From Nemertoderma westbladi (taxonomy: Eukaryota; Xenacoelomorpha; Nemertodermatida; Nemertodermatidae), in assembly GCA_032718475.1 (NCBI GenBank), contig JAUCBJ010004858.1, forward strand, positions 1-64,000: a DNA stretch of 64,000 nucleotides. The letters run 5' to 3'. The notes beneath the pieces are model-generated. The model had not been told where the DNA came from and ran no database searches. It was given only the letters and a program-made list of their open reading frames with translations. This document shows, one piece after another, positions 54,601-55,886 of the stretch. A program made the translations under genes and the position numbers. Within the stretch, counting starts at the first letter, position 1. The number at the start of each line of letters is the position of its first letter.

Positions 54601-55886
54601 CAACGGACTTCCCAGCGAACACGATCCGACTGGGCGAGCAACCGGGAGCCGTGTTTGGAGAAACGATGCCGAGGGAGGAGGAGGACATCGATATGGGTAG
54701 GGAAGACAACGTCGAGATGTTTGCCTACCAGCGGCTCCACAGACCCAGGAGGCATCGTGGAGCCAAGGACGACTTGGGGCGAGAGACAATGATAGACGGT
54801 TGCGATTACTGTGGGAGACTAACCCATCAGCAAAAGAACTGTCTATACCGTTACCAGAATGGGACGGCGTGTCTTTACTGCCGCGAGTCTACGCACAGGA
54901 TGGGCGCATGCCCGAGGTTGCACCACAGGTGTTCGAAGTGCAAGTTTAGGGGGCACATTGAGCGCCAGTGTGACTGGATGGAGGACGAGGAGAAGTTTCG
55001 CATTTTCGAGGAGTGGGCCGACGTCGGAGTCATGACACGACAAAGGATGAAGGCCCAGGAGTACTAAGAGTACCAAAGAATACTAGATTGGATTCCAGCA
55101 GAATTGAAGCGCACTTAAGGTTGATGCTATCTTCTCACCGGGAAGATAGCATGGGGGGGGGGGAGTGTAAGCGGATTAAATTCCCTGCACTACCCAGCGG
55201 AAAATGGGCAAAGTGGCATTTTACCAATTATAGTTGAGAAGGTGACATTACTAATATAATGTCACCTAATAACCAACTTAGGCGATACACATCGCCAGCC
55301 ACAAAGAAAGTTGAGAGGTCATAAACCATCTCAAAGGGACAAAGGGGCTAGCAGGGCTAGCACGTGGGGATAGTGGCAGCAGGGATTGGCGAGATGGAAA
55401 TTAATTAGGTTAACCAATGATGGGAGGGGAAAACAGGTTATTTGAACGCATCTATTGGCCAGGCCGCTCAGTACAGTAGGAGTAATTAATATGTGTTAAC
55501 AATATAACCGTTGTATTTATTGCTTATGATTCAGTTGGTATCTGTAGAGTTGTGAGACACACACCGGTCGGGGTTCAAACCGCCAACTCAATTGGATCCC
55601 GTCACATGGCCTAAATCAGGCACCGTACTAAAGCAGCCTACGGTGTAGCTTAGCTAGGCCTATATCACCTTAATATACATTACACACATGACGATTTCTT
55701 ACATTGAAACACAAAAATAAATGTACTAACGGAATATATACTGTACGAAATAAATACTGAACGGGGAACACTGTACTGTTTGTGTATATCCACTAACTTA
55801 CCCGTGATTGTTGAAATGGATGTCAAGGCTATGAACCAGAGAATTAACATTCTGGTAGTTTGACGAAACGGCAACATCTGCAACAT
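431..55886 (-). CDS. Secreted modular WSC/WxxW/VWD-C8-TIL/chitin-binding protein, 26 exons, 3' incomplete
   Basis: Spliced gene, 5' to 3': 55886-55802, 47624-47526, 42567-42410, 42058-41911, 41570-41454, 39379-39188, 37967-37829, 37217-37057, 35463-35312, 31171-31003, 30495-30248, 30001-29837, 29312-29194, 23149-22975, 16821-16695, 16288-16086, 8258-8039, 6587-6346, 5761-5594, 4417-4278, 4185-4051, 3735-3599, 3252-3044, 2533-2353, 1532-1365, 675-431. Every junction is GT-AG and every phase matches; the sum is 4302 nt, 1434 codons. Domains by residue: signal peptide 1-28; acidic linker 29-61; WSC 62-160; WxxW 164-266, 267-366 and 367-466; VWD 475-650; C8 651-751; TIL 752-815; TILa/EGF 820-892; VWD 893-1075; C8 1076-1166; TIL 1167-1230; TILa/EGF 1236-1296; chitin-binding type 2 1297-1352; third VWD from 1353. 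VWD-C8-TIL cassettes are known from mucins, von Willebrand factor, zonadhesin and marine adhesives; a secreted gel or adhesive matrix role is inference. The last exons lie left of the window. Confidence 0.88.
875..955 (+). tRNA. tRNA-Leu (anticodon TAG)
   Basis: A complete type II tRNA. The acceptor stem GGTAGCG (875-881) pairs with CGCTGCC (948-954), followed by discriminator A. The anticodon stem CTGGA/TCCAG (902-906, 914-918) closes loop TTTAGGC with TAG at 909-911. There is a long variable arm (TCTCAATGAGGC), box A TGGCCGAGTGG and box B GGTTCGAATCC. A TTTT run follows at 962. It sits in intron 25 of the main gene on the opposite strand. No intron is seen in it. Confidence 0.95.
1365..1532 (-). 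CDS. Exon 25: chitin-binding type-2 (CBM14) domain
   Basis: One complete module: FCDGKADGDYEKDNCIAEYY, then TCLGGAMSINEC and FGPAGCDDPANIGC. This is the six-cysteine peritrophin-A pattern (C...DG.y.d...C..yy.C..g......C...l.F.p....Cd.p..v.C) that binds chitin. It is flanked by phase 1 introns, the usual mark of a shuffled module. Acceptor TTTCAG, donor G|GTTAGT. Confidence 0.93.
2353..2533 (-). CDS. Exon 24: TILa plus EGF-like, second copy
   Basis: LQESWVNYDCSKECLC (TILa) then CAENAECRSNDGYFGCHCQD and GFTGDGITGC, a good EGF-like domain of the CxxNAxC...C.C..GF.GdG..C type. Homologous to exon 17 but less basic. Acceptor CTTTAG, donor G|GTTAGC. Confidence 0.93.
2573..2755. mobile_element. 183 bp MITE with TAA target duplication
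   Basis: Inverted ends AGGCCCGTTTCCG and CGGAAACGGGCCT are flanked by TAA at 2570-2572 and 2756-2758. A three-base TAA duplication is typical of PIF/Harbinger elements. There is no coding capacity. It is inserted in intron 23 about 40 bp from the exon 24 acceptor. Confidence 0.75.
3044..3252 (-). CDS. Exon 23: second TIL domain
   Basis: Reads YECGANEVFHTCIPPFENTC, then ITCEEGCKCADGFLRSG and EEEQCGCVDDEDNYHV: a TIL domain with the expected ten-cysteine spacing. Acceptor TTCCACAG. The donor is GTG|GTAGGT rather than GTGATA a few bases on, because only the first keeps phase 0 with exon 24. Confidence 0.94.
3599..3735 (-). CDS. Exon 22: second C8 domain, second half
   Basis: Encodes FNDCVYDFCMMDLDE, LCAAYIDYAEQCQDAGV and GEWRSPQLC, completing C8. 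Acceptor TTGTTTAG, donor C|GTGAGT; the split codon makes the Pro that follows the last Cys. Confidence 0.94.
4051..4185 (-). CDS. Exon 21: second C8 domain, first half
   Basis: Encodes ECTAAEIAQAEARCELI and GPFQLCHSVVDPED, the opening of a C8 domain. Acceptor ATTTTAG, donor TC|GTGAGT. Same phase pattern as exon 14, supporting duplication of a whole D-assembly, although the intron inside C8 sits at a slightly different place. Confidence 0.93.
4278..4417 (-). CDS. Exon 20: second VWD domain, C-terminal part
   Basis: Starts VCGQCGNFNGVEGDDL, the CGxCGNFNG signature that ends a VWD domain. The CxxC is intact; in VWF and gel-forming mucins this motif takes part in disulfide multimerisation. Acceptor ATAAG, donor GG|GTGAGT (phase 2). 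Confidence 0.95.
4565..5340. repeat. Foldback-like repeat with long inverted arms
   Basis: The stretch around 4705-4985 (ATACAAGCGTTTGTAGA..., ...GCATATTCTGGAACATTTTG region) is mirrored imperfectly by 5060-5330 (AATGTTCCAGAATATGG..., ...CAAACGCTTGTAGCTAAAG). Arms are roughly 270 bp with many mismatches. A C15 run sits at 4606-4620. A related single arm occurs at 44930-45230. In intron 19. Confidence 0.6.
5453..5500. repeat. GTAT microsatellite
   Basis: Two runs of GTAT tetranucleotides separated by AGGGGGGT, continuing as degenerate GTATGTA up to about 5560. In intron 19, just left of exon 19's donor. Confidence 0.9.
5594..5761 (-). CDS. Exon 19: second VWD domain, middle
   Basis: 56 codons, phase 0 both sides: VPTALPHFVDGIYIAYCR, then WTIETTEGIKLKYDGKR and YLCGNQFRNN, corresponding to the VWD segment I.T..G.kl.YDG...a.v.....y.nn. 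It supplies the piece otherwise missing between exons 18 and 20, which confirms the model. Acceptor TTTACAG, donor AAT|GTAAGC. Confidence 0.92.
5762..6345. other. Intron 18 with recurrent CCGCTAGAGGGC motif
   Basis: No exon seen. The motif CCGCTAGAGGGC occurs at about 5943 and 6011, and CCGCTAGTGGGC at about 6168, spaced 68 and 157 bp; it resembles a fragment of a dispersed repeat or a protein-binding site (CTCF-like cores contain CCGCTAGRGGGC-type strings). Otherwise unremarkable. Confidence 0.4.
6346..6587 (-). CDS. Exon 18: second VWD domain, N-terminal part
   Basis: Begins CSYCKACGDPHYTTFDKMHY and AFQGACTYDF, followed by PEYAVNVKNQ and IMNGHEVAIDQGGLTF: a textbook VWD opening. Acceptor ATCCGAAG chosen because it restores phase with exon 17; TTGTAG seven bases downstream is an alternative that breaks phase. 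Donor TTT|GTAAGT. Confidence 0.93.
7033..7053. repeat. G21 homopolymer
   Basis: Uninterrupted run of G in intron 17, followed by CGAACAATTCCCAACCGC. Other long G/C runs are at 4606-4620, 24406-24432 and 55153-55163. Confidence 0.95.
7175..7435 (-). pseudogene. LINE reverse-transcriptase C-terminal fragment
   Basis: Minus-strand frame with RLRFAGHCFRREDQPVHNLV, then a LWQPHG step, FLRRILKDTGL and DRELWRCNF. This is the familiar C-terminal tail of non-LTR retrotransposon ORF2 proteins (RRLR.aGH..R..........W...G...RG.P..T......dtg...). No catalytic RT motif is present, so it is a 5'-truncated copy. In intron 17. A related tail is at 29384-29450. Confidence 0.7.
8039..8258 (-). CDS. Exon 17: TILa plus EGF-like, first copy
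   Basis: The spliced frame gives ERWVSSDCRQQCICKGAG (TILa/VWC-like) and SCDANAQCIVRRGRRSCYC then GYRGNGYKC (EGF-like), followed by an Arg-rich run (CRRRRRNRR). The longest open frame here (7988-8344) is a shadow. Compared with exon 24, the EGF is unusually basic. The run could be a protease site or mutational drift. Acceptor TATTAG, donor G|GTGAGT. Confidence 0.9.
8371..9987. repeat. Minisatellite A2, 48/52 bp unit
   Basis: About 32 copies of a unit containing ACTCGCACTCACTGGCCAAC and GGGTAACTTCCTCCAGG; a 4 bp indel (CAATAA versus CAATCAATAA) makes 48 and 52 bp forms. On the minus strand every unit carries CCA|GTGAGTGCG, a consensus-like donor, yet the array lies in the middle of intron 16, 113 bp upstream of the exon 17 acceptor. 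Confidence 0.95.
9988..12241. other. Intron 16 sequence without a gene
   Basis: AT-rich, no supported exon on either strand. The stretch 11940-12120 (GTGAAGAATACCAGACTTTC, GTGAAGAATACCAGGTTTTC) is a dispersed repeat also found at 36030-36200. 11745-11815 resembles the flank of the palindrome at 38.5 kb. A GTTAGSTAAGT stutter lies at 11825-11870. Confidence 0.6.
12242..12923. repeat. Minisatellite A3, 52 bp unit
   Basis: About 13 copies of a 52 bp unit with the internal near-palindrome TGTACCGATACAGGTACA. Copies alternate between CTCGTACACT and CTTGCACACT in an irregular order. In intron 16, upstream of the nested gene; no splice-site motif noted. Confidence 0.95.
12924..13646. other. Upstream region of the nested zinc-finger gene
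   Basis: AT-rich. An open plus-strand stretch with codon-like composition (about 13445-13605, reading NGSATSEINTLEIKNGS) ends in TGA before the zinc-finger ATG. It might be a leader or a former N-terminus; a minus-strand 63-codon frame over it is its mirror. No TATA box chosen. Confidence 0.35.
13647..15737 (+). CDS. Nested single-exon gene: two-C2H2-finger, Pro/Gln-rich protein (696 aa)
   Basis: Two C2H2 zinc fingers lie at the N-terminus: C7-C10-H24-H28 and C57-C60-H73-H77. A long low-complexity region rich in Pro, Ser, Gln and His follows. A basic cluster PPKKRKYVRK near residues 378-387 is a good nuclear localisation signal. From about residue 480 to 650 there are many short repeats of the form (Q/S)PML(T/S/A), partly perfect at DNA level. 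This suggests a nuclear DNA- or RNA-binding regulator; I do not recognise the family. The ORF has no introns and lies on the plus strand inside intron 16 of the minus-strand gene. The ATG at 13647 is the first in the frame, with A at -3. A retrogene origin is possible. Confidence 0.8.
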   Translation: MTTKSNCPLCTVLLPNIDEVFARHILNHHPFHLTEKIAELLIEKTFTSYHIGVFYRCKICRNYSESKAVVVKHMVSHCPGIEYEQANNSHQLASNALARINQSQPRQIESDEPQRSQKKPKMVESPVKQQFDILRYTTYPLDCVPSRYPIPMASPTHKGSQQLPPKPVVGGFAPPVYPSATRCLYPGPQYRMYQSCAPTLLGPFIDPQTMGYPPRHPHLPAHQHQVVEQPYKLLSERTSANYPPTMQTGVSLETLRNSHRNQNQTRSTNIDGRHDVHQPDVIWCGEKRPCNSASASVERESREMFRNVLQRNRISCSKPKDPLSSKTSESPLIVEPVSPAANYPNNLNIPCPNVKPQEHRSQHHQQISRNDTNSSSLPPKKRKYVRKSLTNRVRKGNQQPPEVHRKHPILPSVSAALREELSDATGPLTGHISEFMFPSMLKVNVQPSSAIQTRAESLLTLSDSAHTRSTSTQKYSTMIKTAPIQPQLSPMLHNLSPILIQHPPMISQLSPALPHLSPMLPQVSPILKEPSPMLTPNQPMLTPNQPMLKRDQPMLARHHTMLTGSQPLLTGSQPLLTHQHPMLTLSQPIISGSQPILAPQQPMVTQPTPRLKRHQQMLTNSQPLLTGAQPMLTPPMQMLSQTAPILTRAIPNATQPVYGIDPMVHLSDAGRSTRVGRGGLPVQCGAQLATQILDCL
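15783..15903 (+). promoter_or_regulatory. Candidate poly(A) signals of the nested gene
   Basis: AATAAA at 15783-15788, 45 bases after the stop codon, and a second AATAAA at 15898-15903 followed by a T/GT-rich stretch (TTTTCTATTGTTTGATTTTGTT). The second has the better downstream element. Both support a real plus-strand transcript ending here, about 180 nt before exon 16 of the host gene. Confidence 0.6.
16086..16288 (-). CDS. Exon 16: first TIL domain
   Basis: Reads EQCNTNSAYTEVAPRCPATC, then GCACVAGYVLSGSQC and KYCGCTDGDDYY: a trypsin-inhibitor-like (TIL) cysteine-rich domain, as follows C8 in VWF, mucins and zonadhesin. Acceptor CCCGCAG, donor AGG|GTATGT, phase 0 out. It joins exon 17 to complete the TIL-TILa step. 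Confidence 0.92.
16695..16821 (-). CDS. Exon 15: first C8 domain, second half
   Basis: Encodes LCRYIAFFEAVCRRALLDMG and WRSPSFC, the second half of a C8 domain (lC.al.aYa.aC...g....WR...fC). Acceptor TATAAG, donor C|GTTAGT. The split Pro codon after the last Cys is completed by exon 16. Intron 14, upstream, is almost entirely the 28 bp array. Confidence 0.88.
17091..22974. repeat. Minisatellite A4, 28 bp unit at the exon 14 donor
   Basis: Roughly 210 copies of a 28 bp unit (TAGGTACAGACATCGACAAC plus TCACGGCA). On the minus strand each unit is the last 20 bases of exon 14 followed by GTGAGTTG, so most units hold an intact donor; a common variant (GTGTGATG) weakens it. Higher-order structure is visible: blocks repeat at a 1946 bp offset (for example 19789-20409 and 21735-22355) and a 448 bp offset (around 17.7 and 18.2 kb). 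A unit variant with ACTGTAGG insertion recurs at fixed places in the larger repeat. Confidence 0.97.
22975..23149 (-). CDS. Exon 14: first C8 domain, first half
   Basis: Encodes VSCSAEVQAFAAQQCG, DPTGPFGLCANF and YDECLFDVCAYS, the first half of a C8 domain (C....aC..l...gpF..C.......y...C.fDvC). Acceptor ATTCAG. The donor TCC|GTGAGT at 22974 is also the first unit of the 28 bp array: the last 20 exon bases recur in the units. Confidence 0.9.
23421..24082. mobile_element. 662 bp MITE with GGCCCGCCGCAC inverted ends
   Basis: Left end GGCCCGCCGCACTCTAGAGA and right end CTAGTGTGCGGCGGGCC are inverted copies, followed inward by several direct and inverted GATGCAAGATGCAA motifs. TAA flanks both sides (23418-23420, 24083-24085), again as in PIF/Harbinger. 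A 69-codon frame inside is not transposase-like. In intron 13. Confidence 0.75.
24406..24580 (-). mobile_element. tRNA-derived SINE-like remnant with poly-C tract
   Basis: The plus strand has C27 at 24406-24432 followed by AGCTGGGATCGAACCCACGA. On the minus strand this is CGTGGGTTCGATCCCAGCT, a perfect tRNA T-arm/box B, next to poly-G. Upstream on the minus strand GGTACCGCGGTGC may be a degenerate box A. The right edge is lost at array A5. In intron 13. Confidence 0.5.
24586..29193. repeat. Minisatellite A5, 52 bp unit at the exon 13 donor
   Basis: About 90 copies of a 52 bp unit (TAATATCGCGATAACTAAGG, then ATATAACTTACTAGTACTGG, with a doubled GGAGATACT step). Forms of 43 bp lack one nine-base GGAGATACT. 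On the minus strand each unit begins with GTAAGTTATATCC, identical to the authentic exon 13 donor, and the array begins exactly at that splice site. The unit also contains the palindrome ATATCGCGATA. Confidence 0.97.
29194..29312 (-). CDS. Exon 13: first VWD domain, C-terminal part
   Basis: Begins VDGMCGNCDANPSNDD, the CGxCxxxxxN end of a VWD domain, then GDPNDWGNCWKTG. The usual CGLCGN spacing is altered: the Cys pair is C-G-N-C, one step downstream, whereas the second VWD domain keeps CGQC. Donor GA|GTAAGT at 29193 is exactly where the 52 bp array begins. Confidence 0.92.
29384..29450 (+). pseudogene. Short LINE tail fragment
   Basis: The plus strand reads GDWELWRRNFVDNPA before a stop, closely matching the last codons of the LINE copy at 7175-7435 (GDRELWRCNFVDKPA). 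A 5'-truncated insertion in intron 12; about 70 bp recognisable. Confidence 0.6.
29837..30001 (-). CDS. Exon 12: first VWD domain, middle
   Basis: 55 codons in phase 0 on both sides: VDGVAVNMPYVPLENKVTIE, then VLIKTDFGLWVVYD and VALPPTFAGK. This matches the V.V.G...LP...v.I...g..v.T.fGl.v.yD stretch of VWD domains. Acceptor CTTTAG; donor AAG|GTAATC, which is atypical at +4 to +6. Confidence 0.93.
30248..30495 (-). CDS. Exon 11: first VWD domain, N-terminal part
   Basis: Starts with a CxC and GSGDPHYESFDGRRVSFQGS followed by CQYLW and FEVNVKNRE, the canonical VWD opening (GDPHYxTFDGxxxxFxGxCxYxL...F.V...N). The GDPH acidic motif is a calcium site in mucin and VWF D domains. Acceptor TTTCAG, donor ATTT|GTAAGT. 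Confidence 0.95.
31003..31171 (-). CDS. Exon 10: third WxxW domain, second half
   Basis: Encodes ATGEIFSSATAIPGFECVN and LCYNYEVKYCCP, then a Cys/Pro linker (SVCDNPPPG) that leads into the first VWD domain. Acceptor ACCGCAG, donor G|GTTTGT, a weak donor at +3/+4. Phase 0 in, phase 1 out. Confidence 0.9.
31421..35311. repeat. Minisatellite A6, 35 bp unit at the exon 9 donor
   Basis: About 110 copies of a 35 bp unit (GGTTCTAGCCTACCAGGTTA plus TTGGCCTACCTCTTT). On the minus strand the unit reads GCTAGAACCAAAGAG|GTAGGC, the same as the end of exon 9 and its donor, plus a second CTG|GTAGGC. The array fills intron 9 almost to the exon 10 acceptor. Copies nearest exon 9 (35070-35311) are the most uniform. 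Confidence 0.97.
35312..35463 (-). CDS. Exon 9: third WxxW domain, first half
   Basis: Contains CEGSWTNFYDVDDEGGLGDD and a CTDPTALYAR segment equivalent to the CxNPTAIECR step of WxxW domains; the second Trp is Phe. It ends ...RTKE at donor GAG|GTAGGC. The last 15 or so exon bases and the donor recur in every 35 bp unit of the adjoining array (31421-35311). Acceptor ATGCAG. Confidence 0.88.
35828..36448. mobile_element. Inverted-repeat element built from GACAATTCGGTCCCG repeats
   Basis: Left part has eight or so tandem copies of a 15 bp motif GACAATTCGGTCCCG; the right part has the same motif inverted, and a further inverted pair lies at 35950-36030. The outer flanks carry the direct repeat CAAATCACG (35819-35827 and 36449-36457), a possible 9 bp target duplication. 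The middle (36030-36200) is shared with 11940-12120. Probably a non-autonomous DNA transposon with subterminal repeats. Confidence 0.55.
37057..37217 (-). CDS. Exon 8: second WxxW domain, second half
   Basis: Encodes NTGQVFAAYDPSAGLVCLN and SCFDYRVRYCCPQ, a standard WxxW C-terminal half (GxxCxN...CxDYxVRxCC). Acceptor ATTTTCAG, donor C|GTGAGT. Phase 1 continues into exon 9. Confidence 0.92.
37829..37967 (-). CDS. Exon 7: second WxxW domain, first half
   Basis: Contains CSRGSWTGYFDVGQPDNIGE followed by DESLASLL and a conserved CNNPE, a WxxW start in which the second Trp is Tyr. Acceptor TTTTCAG, donor GA|GTAAGT (phase 2). The split GAA codon rejoins with exon 8. Confidence 0.9.
38563..38650. 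repeat. Near-perfect 88 bp palindrome
   Basis: Left arm ATTGTTTACGTGGTAACC-CATGACGGCGTTAAGTAATG and right arm CATTACTTAACGCCGTCATG-GTTACCACGTAAACAAT pair over about 40 bp with one extra C and a 7-9 base centre (CCCCTAGT). In intron 6. Related sequence lies just left (38455-38520) and at 11745-11810 (GTTACTATTAACTGC...TTTAGAGGA), so it is probably part of a dispersed foldback element. Confidence 0.85.
39188..39379 (-). CDS. Exon 6: first WxxW domain, second half
   Basis: In the spliced frame it ends NGIACRNADQPDGEDCNDYE and VRFCCP, the hallmark C-terminal half of a WxxW domain (GxxCxNxDQxxGxxCxDYExRFxCC). A longer open frame on the same strand (39124-39363) is Arg/Leu-rich and is a shadow. 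Acceptor TTTCTAG, donor G|GTTAGG; phase 1 out joins exon 7. Confidence 0.9.
39587..41453. repeat. Minisatellite A7, 33/24 bp unit at the exon 5 donor
   Basis: Roughly 57 copies; main unit 33 bp, with 24 bp forms lacking nine bases, so all lengths are multiples of three. On the minus strand the unit is the last 22 bases of exon 5 followed by GTAAGTTGGTA. Read in the exon 5 frame it encodes KLVDSHSRRLC repeats with no stop across the array. The array fills intron 5 almost to the exon 6 acceptor. Confidence 0.97.
41454..41570 (-). CDS. Exon 5: first WxxW domain, first half
   Basis: Reads DCAGAFSSWIDRDDATG then GDWELLASILEDSHSRRL, matching the start of a WxxW domain (mucin CysD/CILP type), with the first Trp of WxxW replaced by Phe. 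Acceptor TTCTCAG; the first donor is T|GTAAGT at 41453. The 33 bp minisatellite begins here and repeats the last 22 exon bases plus 11 intron bases, so the exon frame stays open through the whole array. The true 3' edge is therefore uncertain: any array donor keeps phase. Confidence 0.82.
41911..42058 (-). CDS. Exon 4: WSC domain, second half
   Basis: Begins CGCSYHMPPE and contains CHCFGN-like and WCGGNSAVNVF segments, the diagnostic C.CG...C...C.GN...CGG...V.VF tail of WSC domains. It then runs into a Pro/Thr linker (DPTQPTP). Acceptor ATTTTAG, donor C|GTGAGT (phase 1), joining exon 5. Confidence 0.9.
42410..42567 (-). CDS. Exon 3: WSC domain, first half
   Basis: Starts YCFKGCFSPRYSD and continues to VNYCQTMCAMF, matching the WSC pattern (GCY..., then C...C after an MT...C segment). 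WSC domains are cysteine-rich carbohydrate-binding modules found in polycystin-1, Kremen and fungal stress sensors. Acceptor TTTTTCAG, donor AAG|GTAAGA, phase 0 out. The second half is exon 4. Confidence 0.88.
42631..44927. repeat. Minisatellite A8, 34 bp unit near the exon 3 acceptor
   Basis: About 67 copies of a 34 bp unit (ACCTTAATGAGATTGTATTA plus ATTCAGTGACTTGG), very uniform from 43500 to 44900 and mixed with a GTGATTAGG variant from 42780 to 43340. It starts about 64 bp upstream, in transcript sense, of the exon 3 acceptor at 42568. No donor motif in the unit. Confidence 0.96.
44930..45672. repeat. Dispersed repeat related to 4565-5340
   Basis: GTGAGCCAGAATTTTTATTT and TAGCTACAAGCGTTTAAAA match the left arm at 4700-4755. 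The far end (45590-45672, CATTAGGATTATGTATAAA ... CTAGGACATGGTGTAAAC) matches 4565-4655 in reverse orientation. This gives an inverted-ended element whose left edge is cut by array A8. In intron 2. Confidence 0.5.
45745..47525. repeat. Minisatellite A9, about 18-20 bp unit at the exon 2 donor
   Basis: Irregular array of (G)GTTATATCTACTAACTTT-like units with CATTTAG and CCTTTAG variants. On the minus strand units read AGATATAACCAAA|GTTAGT, matching the last 13 bases of exon 2 and its donor, except that the true donor is GTGAGT. A SINE has inserted inside it (45888-46124). The array is the most diverged of the donor-linked ones. Confidence 0.93.
45888..46124 (+). mobile_element. tRNA-derived SINE with a central conserved domain
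   Basis: The head GGGCGGGGTAGCTCAGTTGG with box A, and GGTTCAGCCCCGCC as box B, form a tRNA-like 5' part. The body CTTTCATCCACTGGGGTCGA and TAAAATGAGTACCAGTTAAA resembles the central domain shared by many marine-invertebrate SINEs (established for cephalopod and other metazoan families). The GC-rich tail ends in TTTGCTTTGCTTG. Flanks CTACTTCAT on both sides may be target duplications, though the surrounding array A9 makes that ambiguous. Confidence 0.8.
47526..47624 (-). CDS. Exon 2: acidic linker
   Basis: Encodes about 33 residues rich in Asp, Glu, Asn and Ser (TSDEDAENNLDTSG) with no recognised fold; probably a flexible linker just after signal cleavage. Acceptor TTTCAG at the right edge, donor CCAAA|GTGAGT at the left edge. 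The donor opens directly into the roughly 20 bp minisatellite at 45745-47525, whose units repeat the last 13 exon bases. Phase 1 in, phase 1 out. Confidence 0.82.
47655..49365. repeat. Minisatellite A10, 44/42 bp unit near the exon 2 acceptor
   Basis: About 40 copies of a unit containing CATTCAATGTATTTGGCTCT and AATCTCGGACATTCCGCATT. Variant copies (CTTTGACATTCCCC; TTAGATTCAATTTA) recur in the same order about 700 bp apart (47.9-48.5 and 48.6-49.2 kb), so a block was duplicated. It lies in intron 1 about 30 bp upstream, in transcript sense, of the exon 2 acceptor. Confidence 0.96.
49686..49905. repeat. Tandem palindromic motif GAGATACTAWSTCMGGCCC
   Basis: About nine copies of a 24 bp motif combining GAGATACTATCTCAGGCCCT and variants (AAGTCCGGCC). 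Each is partly self-complementary, and the last copies are inverted. Directly upstream of the BEL/Pao fragment; it might be a terminal or regulatory repeat of that element or an independent array. Confidence 0.8.
49986..50756 (+). pseudogene. BEL/Pao gag (DUF1759-like)
   Basis: Open frame of 256 codons with ELPPVEPFKFDGSKPEEYLQ and ECLKYLQVYTGGPAYDIV, matching the DUF1759 part of BEL/Pao Gag (PkF.G....w..F...f.......l....K...L...l.G.A...i). It ends shortly after, with no zinc knuckle, because the next part of the element is deleted. Intact here as an ORF but truncated relative to the family. Confidence 0.75.
50770..52590 (+). pseudogene. Broken BEL/Pao pol remnants (RNase H to integrase)
   Basis: Fragments: KVLGIVWNRETDELEY (end of RT/Pao peptidase region, near 50870); YDPLCLASPLLVTGK (near 50990); LHMFSDASLKH and YWTDSIGMVA (RNase H-like acidic sites, 51190-51440); CPTDENPADLLSRGV (51510-51570); pre-integrase segment from 51909; an integrase HHCC zinc region (52140-52300) with an in-frame stop at 52209; PPFTHCGVDMFGPIKIK (core start, 52350); HWRLARVVEMDPGKDG (C-terminal domain, 52455). 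Frame changes occur near 51336, 51420 and 51680. Not functional. Confidence 0.75.
52730..53200. repeat. Short tandem/dispersed repeats with GGGCGCCACGTGAGGAGT motif
   Basis: A block of about 90 bp containing CGCACTATTGTGGGCACTGA and GCCACGTGAGGAGTTGA occurs at 52845-52935 and 52938-53025. A third, partial copy is at 53130-53190. TACGTCTGATGGG-like dyads surround them (52735, 52797, 53055). Possibly leader or LTR sequence of the element to the right. Confidence 0.6.
53353..55067 (+). pseudogene. Retroelement gag-like protein with three CCHC knuckles, frameshifted
   Basis: Two overlapping frames: 53353-54306 (317 codons, mostly helical, unrecognised) and 54207-55067 (286 codons, acidic linker then knuckles). 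Near the C-terminus three CX2CX4HX4C zinc knuckles follow each other: CDYCGRLTHQQKNC, CLYCRESTHRMGAC, CSKCKFRGHIERQC. This is a Gag/nucleocapsid layout. The frames overlap by 100 bp, so either an indel broke one protein or expression uses a frameshift. The family is not BEL Gag as seen at 49986; it could be another LTR element. No pol follows it. Confidence 0.65.
55153..55607 (+). other. Candidate polypurine tract and LTR-like stretch
   Basis: A G11AG tract (55153-55165) directly before TGTAAGCGGATTAAATTCCC looks like a polypurine tract followed by an LTR start; CCCGTCACA near 55607 could be the end. It includes GTTCAAACC (55578), a box B-like motif. I found no second copy at the 5' side, so an LTR identity is not established. 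Confidence 0.3.
55802..55886 (-). CDS. Exon 1: start codon and signal peptide
   Basis: Encodes 28 residues: a short polar stretch with two Arg, then a hydrophobic core (MLILWFIALTSISTI), the usual form of a signal peptide. Donor G|GTAAGT leaves phase 1, which fits exon 2 (2 leading bases) exactly. The ATG at 55886 has G at -3; a second in-frame ATG at 55877 has C there, so the first is preferred. The intron that follows is 8.2 kb and carries the retroelements. No TATA box or 5' UTR intron was resolved. The join to exon 2 rests on phase and signal-peptide logic rather than on a domain spanning the junction. Confidence 0.75.

Noticed and set aside
53823-54789. Minus-strand ORFs of 169 to 251 codons (Ser/Pro-rich)
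   Set aside because: They are antisense to the gag-like frames with zinc knuckles; their composition is that of a complementary G-rich coding strand.
55540-55600. tRNA gene
   Set aside because: GGGGTTCAAACC resembles a box B, but no acceptor or anticodon stem can be formed.
49660-55607. A single complete retrotransposon bounded by LTRs
   Set aside because: The LTR-like stretch at 55167-55607 has no matching copy near 49.5-49.98 kb. The two gag-type regions are different, so I treat them as two elements.
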